From contig NC_135250.1 in assembly GCF_964204865.1 (NCBI RefSeq), forward strand, positions 13,268,001-13,332,000: DNA of 64,000 bases, in the 5' to 3' direction. The DNA is from Styela clava (lineage: Eukaryota; Chordata; Ascidiacea; Stolidobranchia; Styelidae). The position numbers were made by a program, and so were the translations under genes. The first letter of the stretch is position 1; each line of letters begins with the position of its first letter. The notes beneath the pieces were generated by a model, which did not search any database, was not told the origin of the DNA, and saw only the letters and a list, made by a program, of their open reading frames with translations. This document shows, piece by piece, positions 1-11,157 of this stretch.

Positions 1-745
1 AACCGCATACCACAATTTATTACCTAATTGGCTCGATTGTTGACTTGGTGAATAACTTAACATAAAGGCAGTTTTGTATGAAACAGCCGTCACAAATTCA
101 ATGGACGGGCTATTGATTTATGGAATAAATCGGGCGAAGGCTAACCCCCAATACATTACGATTCACGGAACCCTACAATACATTCATAAAATACTGTTAC
201 TTACCGATTAAAGTTCCTGAGTAAATTAAAATTACTTCATTTAATGACTGGGATATATTTGCTGCAGTGTACTTAAAAAATACACTTGACAAACATATTA
301 ATAAAATAATGTCAAAATGTGGCCACAGAGTGGTAATTGAAATATGGCGTTACATATTGGAACTCAAACACAATGTCATATTGAATAACCTCCTAGTTGC
401 CACATTTTGACGCTAAATTTTATTAATGCCGTTATTGCTTCTTACAAAATTAACCAAGTCTATATTTTGATAAGTAAACAAATAGGCACTTTGAAAACCT
501 ACAACCCTGTTCTAACCATTCTTGCTATTGTGGTATTAGTAGCTAGTTAGTTATTAGTACTAGTTTACTGAACGCATCAGTCACAAATTAAAATTCGTTT
601 TATTTTTTACTGAAAAATATGAGTAAATGTTCAGTAAAACAATTTACTCTGTTGAGTTACATCGGCCTGATATAAAGCGTTATAATTTCCCATAGTTCAA
701 AGTTATTCATCGACAATATTTGTACAGGATGCATAAGTGTATTTA
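1..745. other. AT-rich stretch without recognised genes
   Basis: Both strands are full of short stops and I recognise no domain, TIR or RNA gene here. The only local structure is AT-rich sequence leading into the SINE copy that follows. Confidence 0.5.
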
Positions 746-1118
746 TTTACCTCGATAGCTCAGCACGATGCACCAACTGCCGTGTGAATCTCTGCCATTA
801 AGTTTTTTTTGTTTGTAAGTGATGTCCAATACTGCAAGAACTCAAGAATATTACTCTGCGTGGGTTTGCAGGTTCGAATCCCATGTGGGGTTAGTTATGT
901 GCAAGAGGATTGCAGGACTCCTCTCCGCCGTAGGGTGGTCCACATAACCGCTGGTCAGTTACAGCTTCCTCTAACATCAAGTCCATGCTTCCGAAAAGAA
1001 ATTACCAACTAATTCCATACTCAACATAGAATGGTAACCGGACAAGAGGCCGTGGTTCGCCACGAGGTTAAGCCGTGTTACCGGCTTTCCTCTCCCCCGG
1101 GATAAATATGTAAGTCCT
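746..1118 (+). repeat. tRNA-derived SINE, copy 1 (older copy)
   Basis: The head resembles a tRNA gene: an A-box-like stretch near 757-770 (TAGCTCAGCACG) and a clear B box, GGTTCGAATCC, at about 871. The body matches the copy at 11158-11460 along most of its length. Shared blocks include ATGTGCRAGAGGATTGC, the CGCCGTAGGGTG block, CATAACCGCTGGTC, CATGCTTCCGAAAA, the GCAACCGGAC/GTAACCGGAC block and the tail GGGATAAATATGTAA. This copy has an insertion or divergent stretch between the A and B boxes and lacks the GGTC array, so it looks older. tRNA-derived SINEs are transcribed by RNA polymerase III and mobilised by a partner LINE. The partner is not identifiable here. Confidence 0.8.
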
Positions 1119-2432
1119 ATCCTATTACTCATTCACAACAAATTTAATCACACTGGATCAATCCATATTCATATGATACCAGCAATTACCAACGGCGGTC
1201 TCCACCGTAACACGTTTATCGATGAGGTAAGACAAAAACTTCAATCTAAGTTTTCATAAACCTTACAAAGATTGCTTTTTACACTGCGATTCATTACGGA
1301 CTAAAAATTTTTTTCCAGTAAATCATGAAAATAAATTTAAGCCACAGAGTAAAAACTAAGACATGTAGATGTGAAACACGCCGCCGTTGAAGGGCGCTTA
1401 TCTGAAATGAGAATTAAGTATAGTTAAGAGAATTAAGTATAACGTGTTAGAAAGGAGGGAAAGTGATTCCTGACGCTCTATTGTGGATGTTCATACAGTT
1501 CTTGTTCATTATTATGTATGTATGCTTATTTGCCGCAAAAACATAACAGTATCTGCATAATAATTAAACGGTACTCGTATAACAGAGACGGGATACATGT
1601 TCAAGACCTTACTGGTCTAAGACACGGATGTGCGACATGCGCCCCAACAAGTATAAATGCAGTTTAGGACTGCTGCGTTATAGTAGAACAACAGACATGA
1701 AATATACAAATAAAACTCCAGTACACAGGACAAAGAGGTACGACATAACCACGATAAGTACAATAGTCAGTTTATGGCACGTTCATGTCCCAGATTCTGG
1801 TGTGAAAGGATGGGGATAGGGTATAAATCGCATTTTTGTGTGTTTTTACAATAGATCTTACGAAACAGGTAAACGAAAAGTCATTAAATAATTAATGTGA
1901 TGGGAATGCGGCGAATTGACTTTTGTCCTGGCCTTTTGGGGTAAAGAGAATATAGAGCTCGAAAAAAAGATTGACTTGGAAAAAGAGAAGGCCAAAGATA
2001 GCCAGTTACGAAGATGTGAATTTATTCCATAGATTAACGACTGACAAAAATTCACATAATCAAACGAATATATATATTATGATGTTCATGCAAAATCATC
2101 TGAAAGAACCTTCAACGTTATTATTTTCAAAACATTTAATATATATTTAGCCTATAAAGCCGAATGGTATATTGAGATCTGTTCGAGTCTTCTGTAGCTG
2201 ATTTCGTCGATAAGTTTTTAGTTCGTTTTCTATTTAGTGTGGTGAGCTCCTGGTTGATTTAAAAACTAACTATATATATTTCACCAGTCTATGGGTATGC
2301 TAGACCTAGAGTATACACATTAACATCGTATTATTTTTCAATTAATATATAGTCCGATATTCTTCCTCTTGTGACTTTTATCTTTTTTCATTTATACAGA
2401 ATGACTTATGGGATCAAGCAATTGATTATATA
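1119..2432. other. No recognised gene; AT-rich intergenic DNA
   Basis: Short open frames occur on both strands (for example 1628-1819 and 1858-2055), but none carries a recognisable domain or flanking splice signals. Small TA runs lie around 2065-2080 and 2270-2280. I see nothing further that I can support. Confidence 0.45.
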
Positions 2433-2574
2433 CTTTAGTCCAGTGTTTTCCAAACTTTTGTCTGCCAGCGCCCCCCTTGGACGACTTTCTAACTAGCAAA
2501 CGCCCCCGACAAAAAAAAAAATTCAAAGCAACATCATTCTCCATTCATCATTAGTATAATGTGAAAGTTGAGCC

Positions 2575-2750
2575 TAGTGAAATACCTCCAGCTTGAACCA
2601 ATTGGTGGAGGCTAAAATCCGGCTTCATTTCAGTCAAAAACAGTCTTGAGTCTTGTCTGACACTGTCGAGAGAATCTGTCTTGATATGTAAAAGTGCAGT
2701 CAGTGCACTAAATACACGCTCTACTGAGAATAAGCTGGCAGGGGCAATAA
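2575..2750 (-). pseudogene. hAT transposase C-terminal dimerisation domain, remnant
   Basis: Read on the minus strand this stretch is open for about 58 codons. It gives the hAT dimerisation signature: PASLFSVERVFSALTALL, a basic/DSLD segment, then SRLFLTEMKPDF. This is the family's usual (L/I)PASS..ERVFS pattern, closest in flavour to ZBED/Charlie-type transposases. The catalytic core and BED finger are missing or unrecognisable, so this is the decayed 3' end of a transposase gene. It identifies the host element at 2441-4167 as hAT independently of its ends. Confidence 0.8.
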
Positions 2751-2946
2751 AAAAACTTTTGACCCGATCTCACACGTGAAGATATTATAATTTGATTCTG
2801 TTGCCAAAAAGATTGAAGACTGAACATGGGTTTGAAAGTATAAACCAAATGATTGTGGTGTATTTTCGCTTCTGGGCATTCAGGGTTATCAAGAAAACGG
2901 AAATCAAAAAATTCTTAACTATATTCAAAAAACCTATTAATGGTAT

Positions 2947-3542
2947 TTGCGCTTGAACTTCTGTTTGCGTATGATTGTACTAAGAAATTTTGCAAAATTT
3001 TCAACCACTCACTTAGTTTTTTGCTGAAGCGCACCTTCTGCTGTCAGGACATGGAAAAGAAAGATTTAAAACGGTGAATACAAAACATTACGTGGTTGTG
3101 CCGAGAAAAATCTGGACATGACTTGAGAGATTGATAGAGATGACCAGCAGTGGTTCCAGCATGACATGACGACCCCCCATAATATACTTCAAATAAGATG
3201 CTTGCTCTCCTGAGGAAAAGTTAGCAATGACATCCAGTGGGCACCTTAATCATTGAACTTAAACCTCTTAGATTTTGATATTTAGGGTGTTCGAAGGACA
3301 ATCTGTATCAGGACAATCCTCAAACGATTGGTGAATTCAAGGCTGCAATTGCAGAAATAAAGTAGAGAAATACCCAAAGAAGAGTGATTGACAATGTTGC
3401 AAAAAGAATGCACTTTTTTTCTTCAATGTTGAGGAGGGCATTTGGAACATATTCTAGAAAAAACATATTTTTTGTGCAAAACGCCCTAGATTTTCCGACA
3501 CCTTTAGGTACAAACATACGCAAACAGAAGTCCAAGTGTGGA
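2947..3542 (+). mobile_element. Nested DDE_3 (IS630/mariner superfamily) element relic with roughly 32-bp inverted repeats
   Basis: A left arm at 2948-2980 (core CTTCTGTTTGCGTATG) and a right arm at 3508-3541 (core CATACGCAAACAGAAG) are near-perfect inverted repeats. The interior carries a DDE_3-type transposase fragment on the plus strand. The whole unit lies inside the hAT element. I did not find a convincing TA duplication, and the exact ends are uncertain by a few bases. Similarity continues past the right arm to a block around 3600-3620 (GGACCACGCTGTATAAT), which resembles the outer end of mariner-like elements. The true boundary may therefore be further right. Confidence 0.6.
3136..3470 (+). 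pseudogene. DDE_3 transposase fragment with stop codons
   Basis: The plus strand translates to WFQHDMTTPHNIL, matching the family's WFQQDGAPPH block. It then gives WAP*SLNLNLLDFDI*G, matching WPPRSPDLNPLDFFLWG, with stops at three points. A downstream block in another frame resembles the RRGGHLEHI tail. The first conserved Asp is at the position of FQHD and the second at LLDF. With several stops and frame changes the gene is dead. This is the transposase of the nested relic. Confidence 0.75.
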
Positions 3543-4553
3543 CAAAATTAAATAATTCACTTTAATTTCGTAAAAGTAATTGAGAAATTGATCGTTCCGT
3601 TTTTGGGGACCACGCTGTATAATACTGTTTTTAATAGAAAATCAGTTGAATATGCAGCTTAAATCACTGTATTCGATAGTTTGACGCAACATAAACGATT
3701 GAATTAACCAACACAAATGATAAACCGACATTAAACAATGTCAAACACAATTATAACACGAGGGTGTTGTAGGCTACTTACACTACCGCTTCGAAGCACC
3801 ATAGAACCCGATCGATAGTAAAATGAAACTGTTATTCAATACAGTACAACGAAATGTGAGGTGCATGGTGAAGAAAGCATATGCCGTATGCGCTAGACTA
3901 GTATTATTATGAAACAATACGGATTTAAAAAAGTCATAATACCTATTCTACGTTAAGCGAGAAATTTCCAACACCGAAATCACAAGCAAACTAGTTTGAA
4001 CCGAAACATAGGAGTACATGACATAAAATATCACACTTTTTGTAAGTTTATGTCAGCGCCCCCGAATTGCCCAGTTTGACAGCCAGCGCCCCTCAATTGC
4101 CATCAACGCCCCCAAACCATAGCAAACGCCCACAAGGGGGCGATTTCGCCCACTTTAGGAACCGCTGCTTTAGTCGATTCACGGACTACCAGTATCGTAT
4201 GCCGACTTCAACTCTCATGTTTTCTACCAGACGTGACAAGCGCGGACACCGTAATCTGACTTCAGTCGACTTTCGGTACTAAAGATTGCAAGTTCTTAAA
4301 AAACGCAGTGTGTGCGGAGTGTTAATACTACGGTACCCCTCTAGATAACTTGTTGTTACGAGGTTACACTGATTCAATACGTTCATTTCTTTGCTATTTT
4401 GACCCCACTCCCAAGTTTTTGCAATATGTGTATTTTTAACGGGAGGCGGACAACTCACCAGAGACAACACCACCCCATTGCCCAGGGTTATAATCTAAAA
4501 CAAGTTTATAATGTCAATTAGTCTCAATTAACAAACATTAACATTAAAAATTA

Positions 4554-4559
4554 TTTATT
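4554..4559 (-). terminator. AATAAA polyadenylation signal, probable 3' end of the USP5-like gene
   Basis: The plus-strand hexamer TTTATT is AATAAA on the minus strand, about 315 bases past the stop codon of the USP5-like gene. It is the clearest such signal downstream of that gene. Assignment is by position only. Confidence 0.45.
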
Positions 4560-4872
4560 GCAGGCAAACAAACTCAAATTTCTAGATAAGAGGATAGCCA
4601 AATATGTCGGCCAAACCAAATCTGATAGTGGTTCCAAAATCTGATAAATGATAGCCATCTGGCATACCCCGTTACATGTTTTCAATAGCAACGCTGAAAA
4701 ATGAACAACAAAAGATGTTGCAGGGCATATGAATGATAAATGGGACTATGATCCTAGTCTGTCAATTGGATTTCGCATTCCAGCATATAATTTTATACCA
4801 GGATGTGAATTATGTGTGATTATAGATAAATAACTGGCTGAACATGACATGCAATAAGATGATGCACAGAAA

Positions 4873-7374
4873 TTAATTCACTTTGCGCTTGTAGAAATAC
4901 AAATAACCTAGATTGATTGGAGGGTTCTCAGACTCCGCAACCTTCTCATCATTGAATAAAACCCATTTGCCATCCTTCTTAATGTGACAAACATAATGAC
5001 CACATAAAGTTGAACTTCCCATGTGGCTGATGAAGGCGAAAAGTTCATATTGTCCAACACCATCACGAGTTACACTTTCCTCAGATTGTGGTACTTCCAT
5101 AGGAGTCGCTTCCTGCTGTGCATTTGGGTTGTCACCCTCTCCAACAGCAATAGTGTCCAACTCATTAATATGGCTGAAAATCCAATCCGCAGCTCTTTCT
5201 AAATTATTGTTAGTCATTTTCAATGCTTTGATCGCTTGATCTTTGGTGAATCCCATACACACAATCATGTTAATACTCTCCTCTGAAGGGTCCGCAGAGC
5301 TTGCACCAGCAACAGCACCAATTGGCTGTGGTGGAGCAGCAGTAAGTTGAAGTGGTTCAGAAAAGTCAGGGTCCGAAATATGCTCCATCAGCCATGTCAT
5401 TGCCATATCGGCACCGCAGTTTCCTGTGTAGTGAACTGCTTTCACACATGCTTCATATGGAAACCCAGTTTCTACAAGTTGAGATATAGTTGTAGGGTCT
5501 GCGTTCGGCTGTGGTTGAGGGACGGTCTGCTTTGTTGCATTGTTTTGCGGTGGCTCGATATCTGGTAAACACTCTTCCCCTTCTTGAAGACCTCTTCCTC
5601 TGAACTTTTCCAGGTCTAATGTTTCAGGCATATTCACACTAACCTGAAGTTTTTTTGGTACCCAGTCATCTCCTATTGAAAATTTTTTCAGTTGAATCAC
5701 CAAATAATCTGGATACGAAGCGAACCTAGTACATTTCTTAGCAGTTGATTTTTCTTGCAATGCAGGACTCCAAAAATCATCTATTAAATCATCCTGTAGA
5801 AAAGCTTCAAGGCATGATGAGAATGGTATCTCCAACCTCACTTGCTCACCAACAACAATACTTTTGTCTTTCTCAGCAGCTTTCTTTTTCGCTTCATATT
5901 TTTCAACTTCATTTTTATTTATAGCAGCATGGCAAGGGATTGGGAGATCTAAAATATACTCTGGTTTAGTAGAATATCGGACCTTTTTGCTCTGCACACA
6001 TTCTATTCTTTCCTCTATCAGAAATTTCAAATAATTCGATGGAGAAGCACCAAGTAGTCGACTGTTTCTTTCAATTAGACATAACAAATGTAAAAGAAAT
6101 TCTTGAGCATCTTGCTGACGATTAGAGGAAAACTCTGGATGCCCTCGACCCACTAGCCTCTTAAAACTGCCAGGTGATATTCCATTGTTAGGAACAGTTT
6201 TATCATCTTTAGGAGGTTTAGAATAATCACCAGATGAAAGACCTGACAGCAATTTTGACATTTGAGAGTTGAAGTCAGAAGCAGGGTCTTTGATTGCCTT
6301 ATTGAAAATTTCCATACATTTTGAATTGTAAATCTCAGAAAATCCATCCATACTGCATAAAACCTGCATTGTTGAATTAAGATAGCAAGTGTTTCCCATA
6401 TTCTTCATTCCTGTTAAATGCGGTCCATGCAAAGGTTTTAGCTGTTTCCCAGATTCCTGAAGAATTTCCCACTCATTTCCTAATTTCTGATTCAAATCGA
6501 TCTCTAATTCGGTCATCGTTTTCTCAGATTTCTCCATGTTCATCATATTAATTCCAAAATGAGCTAAATGATGCGCCAAGTTAGAATCCTGAACCATATC
6601 ATCTTCATCATATGAGAACACATCTGCTCCACTGGATGTGATTGTTCCCAATTTTACAACTAATGGATATCCGGTTTCACGGAAATATTCCAAGGCATGC
6701 TCATTACCACCGGTGCCATCAAAGTATCGCCTGCCGCATAAAATCGTTCCATCAGTAAGATTTGCCCATAGATTGTTTGTAAGATCACATCTTGAACATT
6801 TCCAACCAGAAGGAGGAATACGTACATCATTATCAATCTGCTTCAAAGTGTTGCTGTGCTTTGAAACTACCCGAACATCACCTTCCCATTGAAGAAGTTC
6901 CTCCTTCCTCGTAGCTGATTCGGATGATAAAACTGCTTGAACACTCATCAGTAATATTGCAGGTATTTCTTCAATATTATCAATGGGTATTTCAACAAAA
7001 TCAGGTAGTATAGTAATTGTATTAATTTCTTCATACTCTGTCTTTTGCTGTTCATTGGCTTGAAAACCTCCTTCCACACCAAGAGCCAATCTGGTAGGTT
7101 TTTGCTCTTCTGTTTCAGTTGATTCCTCTCGTGACTTTGGTTCAATTGGTGTCTTCCGTAAATGCAAAAACACTGAATTTCCTGTAGCTTCATGATACAT
7201 ATTAACATGTTTTTGTCCAAATGAAAGAAAACTTTTCAAGCATACATATAAGCCAGTTTCTGTGTATGGTGTATCAAAACTCAAGCAACATTCGTCTTTA
7301 TGAATCCGATCCTCTGCCTGTGGAACACGTACGTTTGGCAAGTAAGGAACTAAAAATTCGCCAACATCATCCAT
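4873..7374 (-). CDS. USP5: Ubiquitin carboxyl-terminal hydrolase 5/13, intronless
   Basis: Deubiquitinase of the USP5/USP13 (isopeptidase T) family, which recycles unanchored polyubiquitin chains. The 833-residue length is close to vertebrate USP5 (about 858). Visible in order: an N-terminal variant zinc-finger region; the ZnF-UBP domain at about 190-285 (WKCSRCD, CGRRYFDGTGGNEHALEY); the catalytic Cys box GNTCYLNS with Cys330; QQDAQEFLLHL; two UBA domains at about 630-665 and 700-738; and the His/Asp boxes CGHYVCHIKKDG (His793) and FNDEK (Asp809). All catalytic residues are present. I chose ATG at 7374, which gives MDDVGEFL; an in-frame TTG lies two codons earlier. The whole ORF has no intron, while neighbouring VPS25 has four. 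Ancestral intron loss or an expressed retrocopy are both possible. USP5 versus USP13 cannot be settled by eye; the conserved cryptic zinc-finger region favours USP5. Confidence 0.95.
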   Translation of the reverse strand: MDDVGEFLVPYLPNVRVPQAEDRIHKDECCLSFDTPYTETGLYVCLKSFLSFGQKHVNMYHEATGNSVFLHLRKTPIEPKSREESTETEEQKPTRLALGVEGGFQANEQQKTEYEEINTITILPDFVEIPIDNIEEIPAILLMSVQAVLSSESATRKEELLQWEGDVRVVSKHSNTLKQIDNDVRIPPSGWKCSRCDLTNNLWANLTDGTILCGRRYFDGTGGNEHALEYFRETGYPLVVKLGTITSSGADVFSYDEDDMVQDSNLAHHLAHFGINMMNMEKSEKTMTELEIDLNQKLGNEWEILQESGKQLKPLHGPHLTGMKNMGNTCYLNSTMQVLCSMDGFSEIYNSKCMEIFNKAIKDPASDFNSQMSKLLSGLSSGDYSKPPKDDKTVPNNGISPGSFKRLVGRGHPEFSSNRQQDAQEFLLHLLCLIERNSRLLGASPSNYLKFLIEERIECVQSKKVRYSTKPEYILDLPIPCHAAINKNEVEKYEAKKKAAEKDKSIVVGEQVRLEIPFSSCLEAFLQDDLIDDFWSPALQEKSTAKKCTRFASYPDYLVIQLKKFSIGDDWVPKKLQVSVNMPETLDLEKFRGRGLQEGEECLPDIEPPQNNATKQTVPQPQPNADPTTISQLVETGFPYEACVKAVHYTGNCGADMAMTWLMEHISDPDFSEPLQLTAAPPQPIGAVAGASSADPSEESINMIVCMGFTKDQAIKALKMTNNNLERAADWIFSHINELDTIAVGEGDNPNAQQEATPMEVPQSEESVTRDGVGQYELFAFISHMGSSTLCGHYVCHIKKDGKWVLFNDEKVAESENPPINLGYLYFYKRKVN

Positions 7375-8385
7375 GTTCAAGTTTTAAAATTGACTTATTT
7401 ACAGTGACAAGGCTAAATAATATATCTTATGTTTGGTAAGTAGCTGAAAATTGATTTTTTTACATTGTTAATCATATACTGTGTATCCTCGCACATAGGC
7501 CGAGTTTAAAACTCCAAAAAAGTTGCCAAGATAAGGGGTTGGGCATACATCCGCATAACTTTGATTGTATTAAAAATTCGGCTTTTACTCGCACATAAGT
7601 CTGATTGCACTTATTCTCTTATGCAATCATTTAATGTGATAGGTACATACGGCGTGTTACGATTTGTAGGGCCATGATATGCGAGGATATTTTCAAACAT
7701 GAAAGATAAATTTAAATGATTTTTCTAATTTTATAAAGAAAAACTGCATCGAATAAAATATATCACTAATGAGCAACACATGTAAAACTTGCAAAAGTAA
7801 TGATCCATAACCTATCATGATTGATGATTCAAACGAGTATGAATCAATAGTTTCAATATATTCAAGTTAATTCATTCAAGGTATAAAAAAATGAGAAAAC
7901 ACCGATTTCAGAATTTCAATTGTACTTCCAGATTTGCTCAATTTGGTATAAATTTCCTCAATAGAGATTTTTCATTGAAGTAGACAGGTAGGTATAGGAT
8001 AAATGTATCACTAAATTTAGGCTTTTGAGGCAAAAGAAACAGTGTTTTTCATCTTCGGCTAGATAGCAGTGTCTACCAATGACGGCACCTGTTGCAGCAA
8101 GCATCGGAAGCACTAAATTTTTATCAGATAAGGTTTATATGATTTATATTGTCTTCCTCCACATTGATCAACAATAATATTTGAATCCATAATCAAATTT
8201 AAAAAAGTGCCACCTACTCAGGTTTCAGTTTTGCATAAACATTCCAGTGTGCACATAGGCAACTACTTGATTCGTATAAGCTTTGTATAACATATTTGCT
8301 ACAAAATGCTATACGCTAATCATATGCATATGAAGCTTAAATTGTGAGAATCATATCTGTCTGGTGACGCTGTTTCGAGATAATT
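7375..8385. other. Intergenic spacer between VPS25 and the USP5-like gene
   Basis: About 1 kb of AT-rich DNA separates the VPS25 stop from the USP5-like start, both genes pointing left. Reading leftward, pyrimidine-AG sequences near 7400 could serve as a cis- or trans-splice acceptor for the USP5-like 5' UTR. That is inference only. I see no further exon or repeat I can name. Confidence 0.4.
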
Positions 8386-9998
8386 CTACATGAAAAATTT
8401 AATTCCGTCATTGCCGATAAGTTCAGCTTTTCTTCTATTTTCCAAAACTCTGAGTGCTTTTAAAAAAATTTCATCTTCTATTCCATGAAATTCTGAAAGA
8501 GTAAATAAAGATTTCAATAATTTTGTAAGACCAAGTTTGTAGTTAAAGCTAGTGCACAAATTTGTCTCCAATTTCTACAAAGTTTGAACACATCATTGCC
8601 ATAAAAATAAATACGGTTATATAGACTCTTGATGAATAGGTTATACATTATTATACATGAATAAAAATATTTTTACCTTGATTGGCTGATTCTTCTCCAT
8701 GGCATAATTCAAATATAGTGAACACAGTGTTGACCATCCCATTTTGAAATATCTAGAAATAAAAAATTACAACATTCATGACGCGATGAGCAGAAAATTC
8801 TCCATATCCACTAGTTCCCCCATTTAGTAAAATAAGTCAAATTGTTTCCAAGAGATTTAGAGGTCCAAACATTGCCAATATCACTTTTTAGATAGGTATC
8901 AATAGTGTTGTACCATCAACAATGGCAATTTTGCTTATTATGACAAATATCAACAACAATGTAGGCTTCTGAAAACTCCAGAATTAATAGAGTAGATTTC
9001 GAAATTGGAGTTGATTTTTGTGACCAGAAAGATTGGTATGTCTCTCACACCAACCACTATCGAACGATGTCGAAATATTTAAATAAGCAAGTGAGGGTAT
9101 TTATCAAAATATGACGGCTGAACTGTCTTAAAAATCTTTAATCTAAACTTCAGATCTCAGACACTACTGGAAAATTCAGTGCTGACCCATGCATAAATGA
9201 GATCTGCCCATTGATCTACAGTTTTCCAGATGATTGTGCATGTTGTTTTTGCCTTATCCGTCCACTCTAGATTCCCTTTTTTGTGTAAGGTATTCAAAAT
9301 CTCTATCACTGCCTCATGAGATAATTTTCCTTTAAAAAAATAAAGAGGACAACAGTCATTTTATATTCTGATTCTCTTGTGCACTTACATACCGACAAGC
9401 TCAGTAATTTATTTTTTCGTGGATGAACCACATATGAAGCTTATGCCAATAAAAATTATTCAGAATAGTGGAAATTTATCAATTTGGCTCTTGTTAAAAC
9501 CCAATTTAGAAACTACATCATTCCCAACCTCAGTGGGGTAAGTGTCATCAGCACAGAACATGATCAAGAACATTTTTTCATTCAATGCCCAAAAAAATTT
9601 TCTCAACTGACAAGTCTGAGACTTACTATCAATGGTCTTATTATAAAAGAGAGGAGAAGACTGTACATCTGCAACGCGTAGAGTTGACTTGCTGTGATGT
9701 TTATGATAGTTTATAACAAGTTGACACCACGCATCTATCTGCTTCGCTTTCGTGTCAGAATTTGGTTGAATCCTAAATATGAGTTGCAATTATAACACTG
9801 TTTGAACCCTACCAAAACAAGTATGCTAATAAGAAGTAGATTATTAACGACACCAAGAAAATTAGGCAAATCCATTATATATATATAATGCATTTTCTGA
9901 AGACATAATACAGTGATATCTGATAACACAAAATATACTAACGTGAAAAAAGGAGGGAAGTTGTATTGCCAAGGCCATTCAAATGAAGCAGGAGACAT
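8386..9998 (-). CDS. VPS25: VPS25, ESCRT-II subunit (five exons)
   Basis: Subunit of ESCRT-II, which acts on endosomal membranes in sorting ubiquitinated cargo and recruits ESCRT-III through CHMP6/VPS20. Exons on the minus strand, with phases that all close: 9998-9943, 9772-9627, 9329-9187, 8752-8677 and 8492-8386. The sum is 528 bases, or 175 residues, against 176 in human. The N terminus SFEWPWQYNFPPFFT is the family hallmark; its PPFF motif contacts VPS22 and VPS36. The first winged helix covers the LVINYHKHH and SPLFYNKTI region. The second runs through HKKGNLEWTDKAKTT, WKTVDQWADLIYAW, NTVFTIFEL and EFHGIEDE, ending GNDGIKFFM. Donors and acceptors are all GT-AG, for example GTAAGT after exon 2. 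No residue of the recognised motifs is missing and the gene looks functional. Open frames that read through the introns (around 9460-9660) are artefacts. Confidence 0.96.
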
Positions 9999-10655
9999 TA
10001 TAATACAGTAATATGGTATTTATACTAAACTATACATACCAGAGATATGAAAGCTAGTTAGCCCAAGACAAATGTTATATTCTCAAACAAACCCTATCAC
10101 TACAGCAATATGTGAATCAATTTTGTCAGAAAATGTTTCTTCAATTTTTTTTCAAATTTCCACAAAGTTTGTTTATTTTAATGAAGTTCAGAAGAACATA
10201 TCCCAAGAGAAAAAAGTTTACAGACTTTTCACTCCACAGATTTTTTGACCACAATATGACATACAGACATAAGACCATTTTTCATGATGATTTTCAGTGG
10301 CCTTGGGTAGACAGTTCAAAATAATAATAATATAGAAATACACATAGATTTATTCACAAATGTATGGGACATTTTCTGAAACATTCCCAATGTTTTCTAA
10401 AAATCTTGTCAACTTTATCTCCTCTCTTAATACTGTAATAATTTTTTTCTTCTCCAAATACTGAAATAAGGTAGCCGAAAGATCACTTTCCTGCTAACTA
10501 TAATTTCTTATTCTCCAGTTTCCACACTTCATTACCCCCATTAACGCTCCTTTTGGTCGAAATGATCACGCTCTATTCCTATATTCATATAGGGCCTAAT
10601 TATATACAACGCAATGAACGCATACTAAAACGGAAAGGTACAGGTACAGTAGTAC
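9999..10655. other. Region upstream of VPS25, no recognised gene
   Basis: This holds the presumed VPS25 promoter and 5' UTR on the minus strand. There is no convincing TATA box and no recognisable coding segment. A plus-strand open frame at 10112-10324 lacks domain similarity and is likely chance. Confidence 0.4.
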
Positions 10656-10659
10656 TAGT

Positions 10660-10745
10660 AGGGACACTCAACTGGCGGACCGCGGTCCGAATCCCAGACT
10701 TTTCGAGTGCTAAATTTGGACCGCAGCTGCTTCTTGACTTCGAAT
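10660..10745 (+). mobile_element. hAT-type terminal fragment
   Basis: The block GGGACACTCAACTGGCGGAC followed by CGCGGTCCGAATC has the layout of the left end of nonautonomous hAT elements, whose subterminal part is GC-rich and palindromic (GGACCGCGGTCC). I see no matching right end or target duplication, so it is a truncated copy or chance similarity. Confidence 0.35.
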
Positions 10746-11157
10746 GCATTGTTCCCTTTTTATTTCACATTCATGATGTAATGCATTTTTCGCTTAATCG
10801 CTGAGGAAAAATTGTCATAGCATTTTTGATAGCAATATAAGTTTCTCGGAGCATCGACTCACTTGTTTACTCAGCTAGCATTGGCTAATCAGCAAAATAT
10901 CAGTGGTGGTCTAAAAACTGAAGTTTTTATTGGCTTCTTGGATCAATTTTCACAGATTTTTAGACATTGTGTTGTGGCAAACATTGGCATGTTTTAGTAG
11001 CTTATAGCATGCATCTATTTGTCACGCTTTTGGACTCGTGTGTCTTTATGTTGTTTGGAAAAAATCGTCTTTTTTCGCAACTAATATATTTTAAATTTTC
11101 AGCCCTAAAGATAATTCAAACTGCTGGAAGACTTTCAAATATATATATATATATTTA

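Larger units (their letters stand above)
2441..4167 (-). mobile_element. hAT DNA transposon, degenerate, with intact 8-bp target duplication
   Basis: The element opens with CAGTGTTTTCCAAACTTTTG and closes with TTTAGGAACCGCTG, the usual imperfect hAT terminal inverted repeats (CAGNG...CNCTG). It is flanked by a perfect 8-bp duplication, CTTTAGTC, at 2433-2440 and 4168-4175. Eight-base duplications are diagnostic for hAT. The subterminal parts are rich in GCGCCCC motifs on both sides (2466-2510 and 4055-4140). A transposase C-terminal remnant lies on the minus strand near the left end. A second, unrelated transposon relic sits inside at about 2947-3542, so the element was itself a target. No full transposase survives, so it is not autonomous. 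Confidence 0.9.

Noticed and set aside
748-890. A functional tRNA gene suggested by the B-box motif
   Set aside because: The segment between A and B boxes is far too long and does not fold into a cloverleaf by eye; the sequence continues into a SINE body. The same holds for 11158-11235, which is closer to tRNA size but continues into the same SINE body.
9600-9627. A 19-base intron in VPS25 between GTAAGT and TTGTCAG
   Set aside because: Too short to splice, and the true downstream exon with the conserved HKKGNLEW block is at 9329-9187.
9460-9789. Minus-strand ORF of 109 codons as a separate gene
   Set aside because: Its first half is VPS25 exon 2. The rest reads through the GTAAGT donor into the intron; the real continuation is the exon at 9329-9187.
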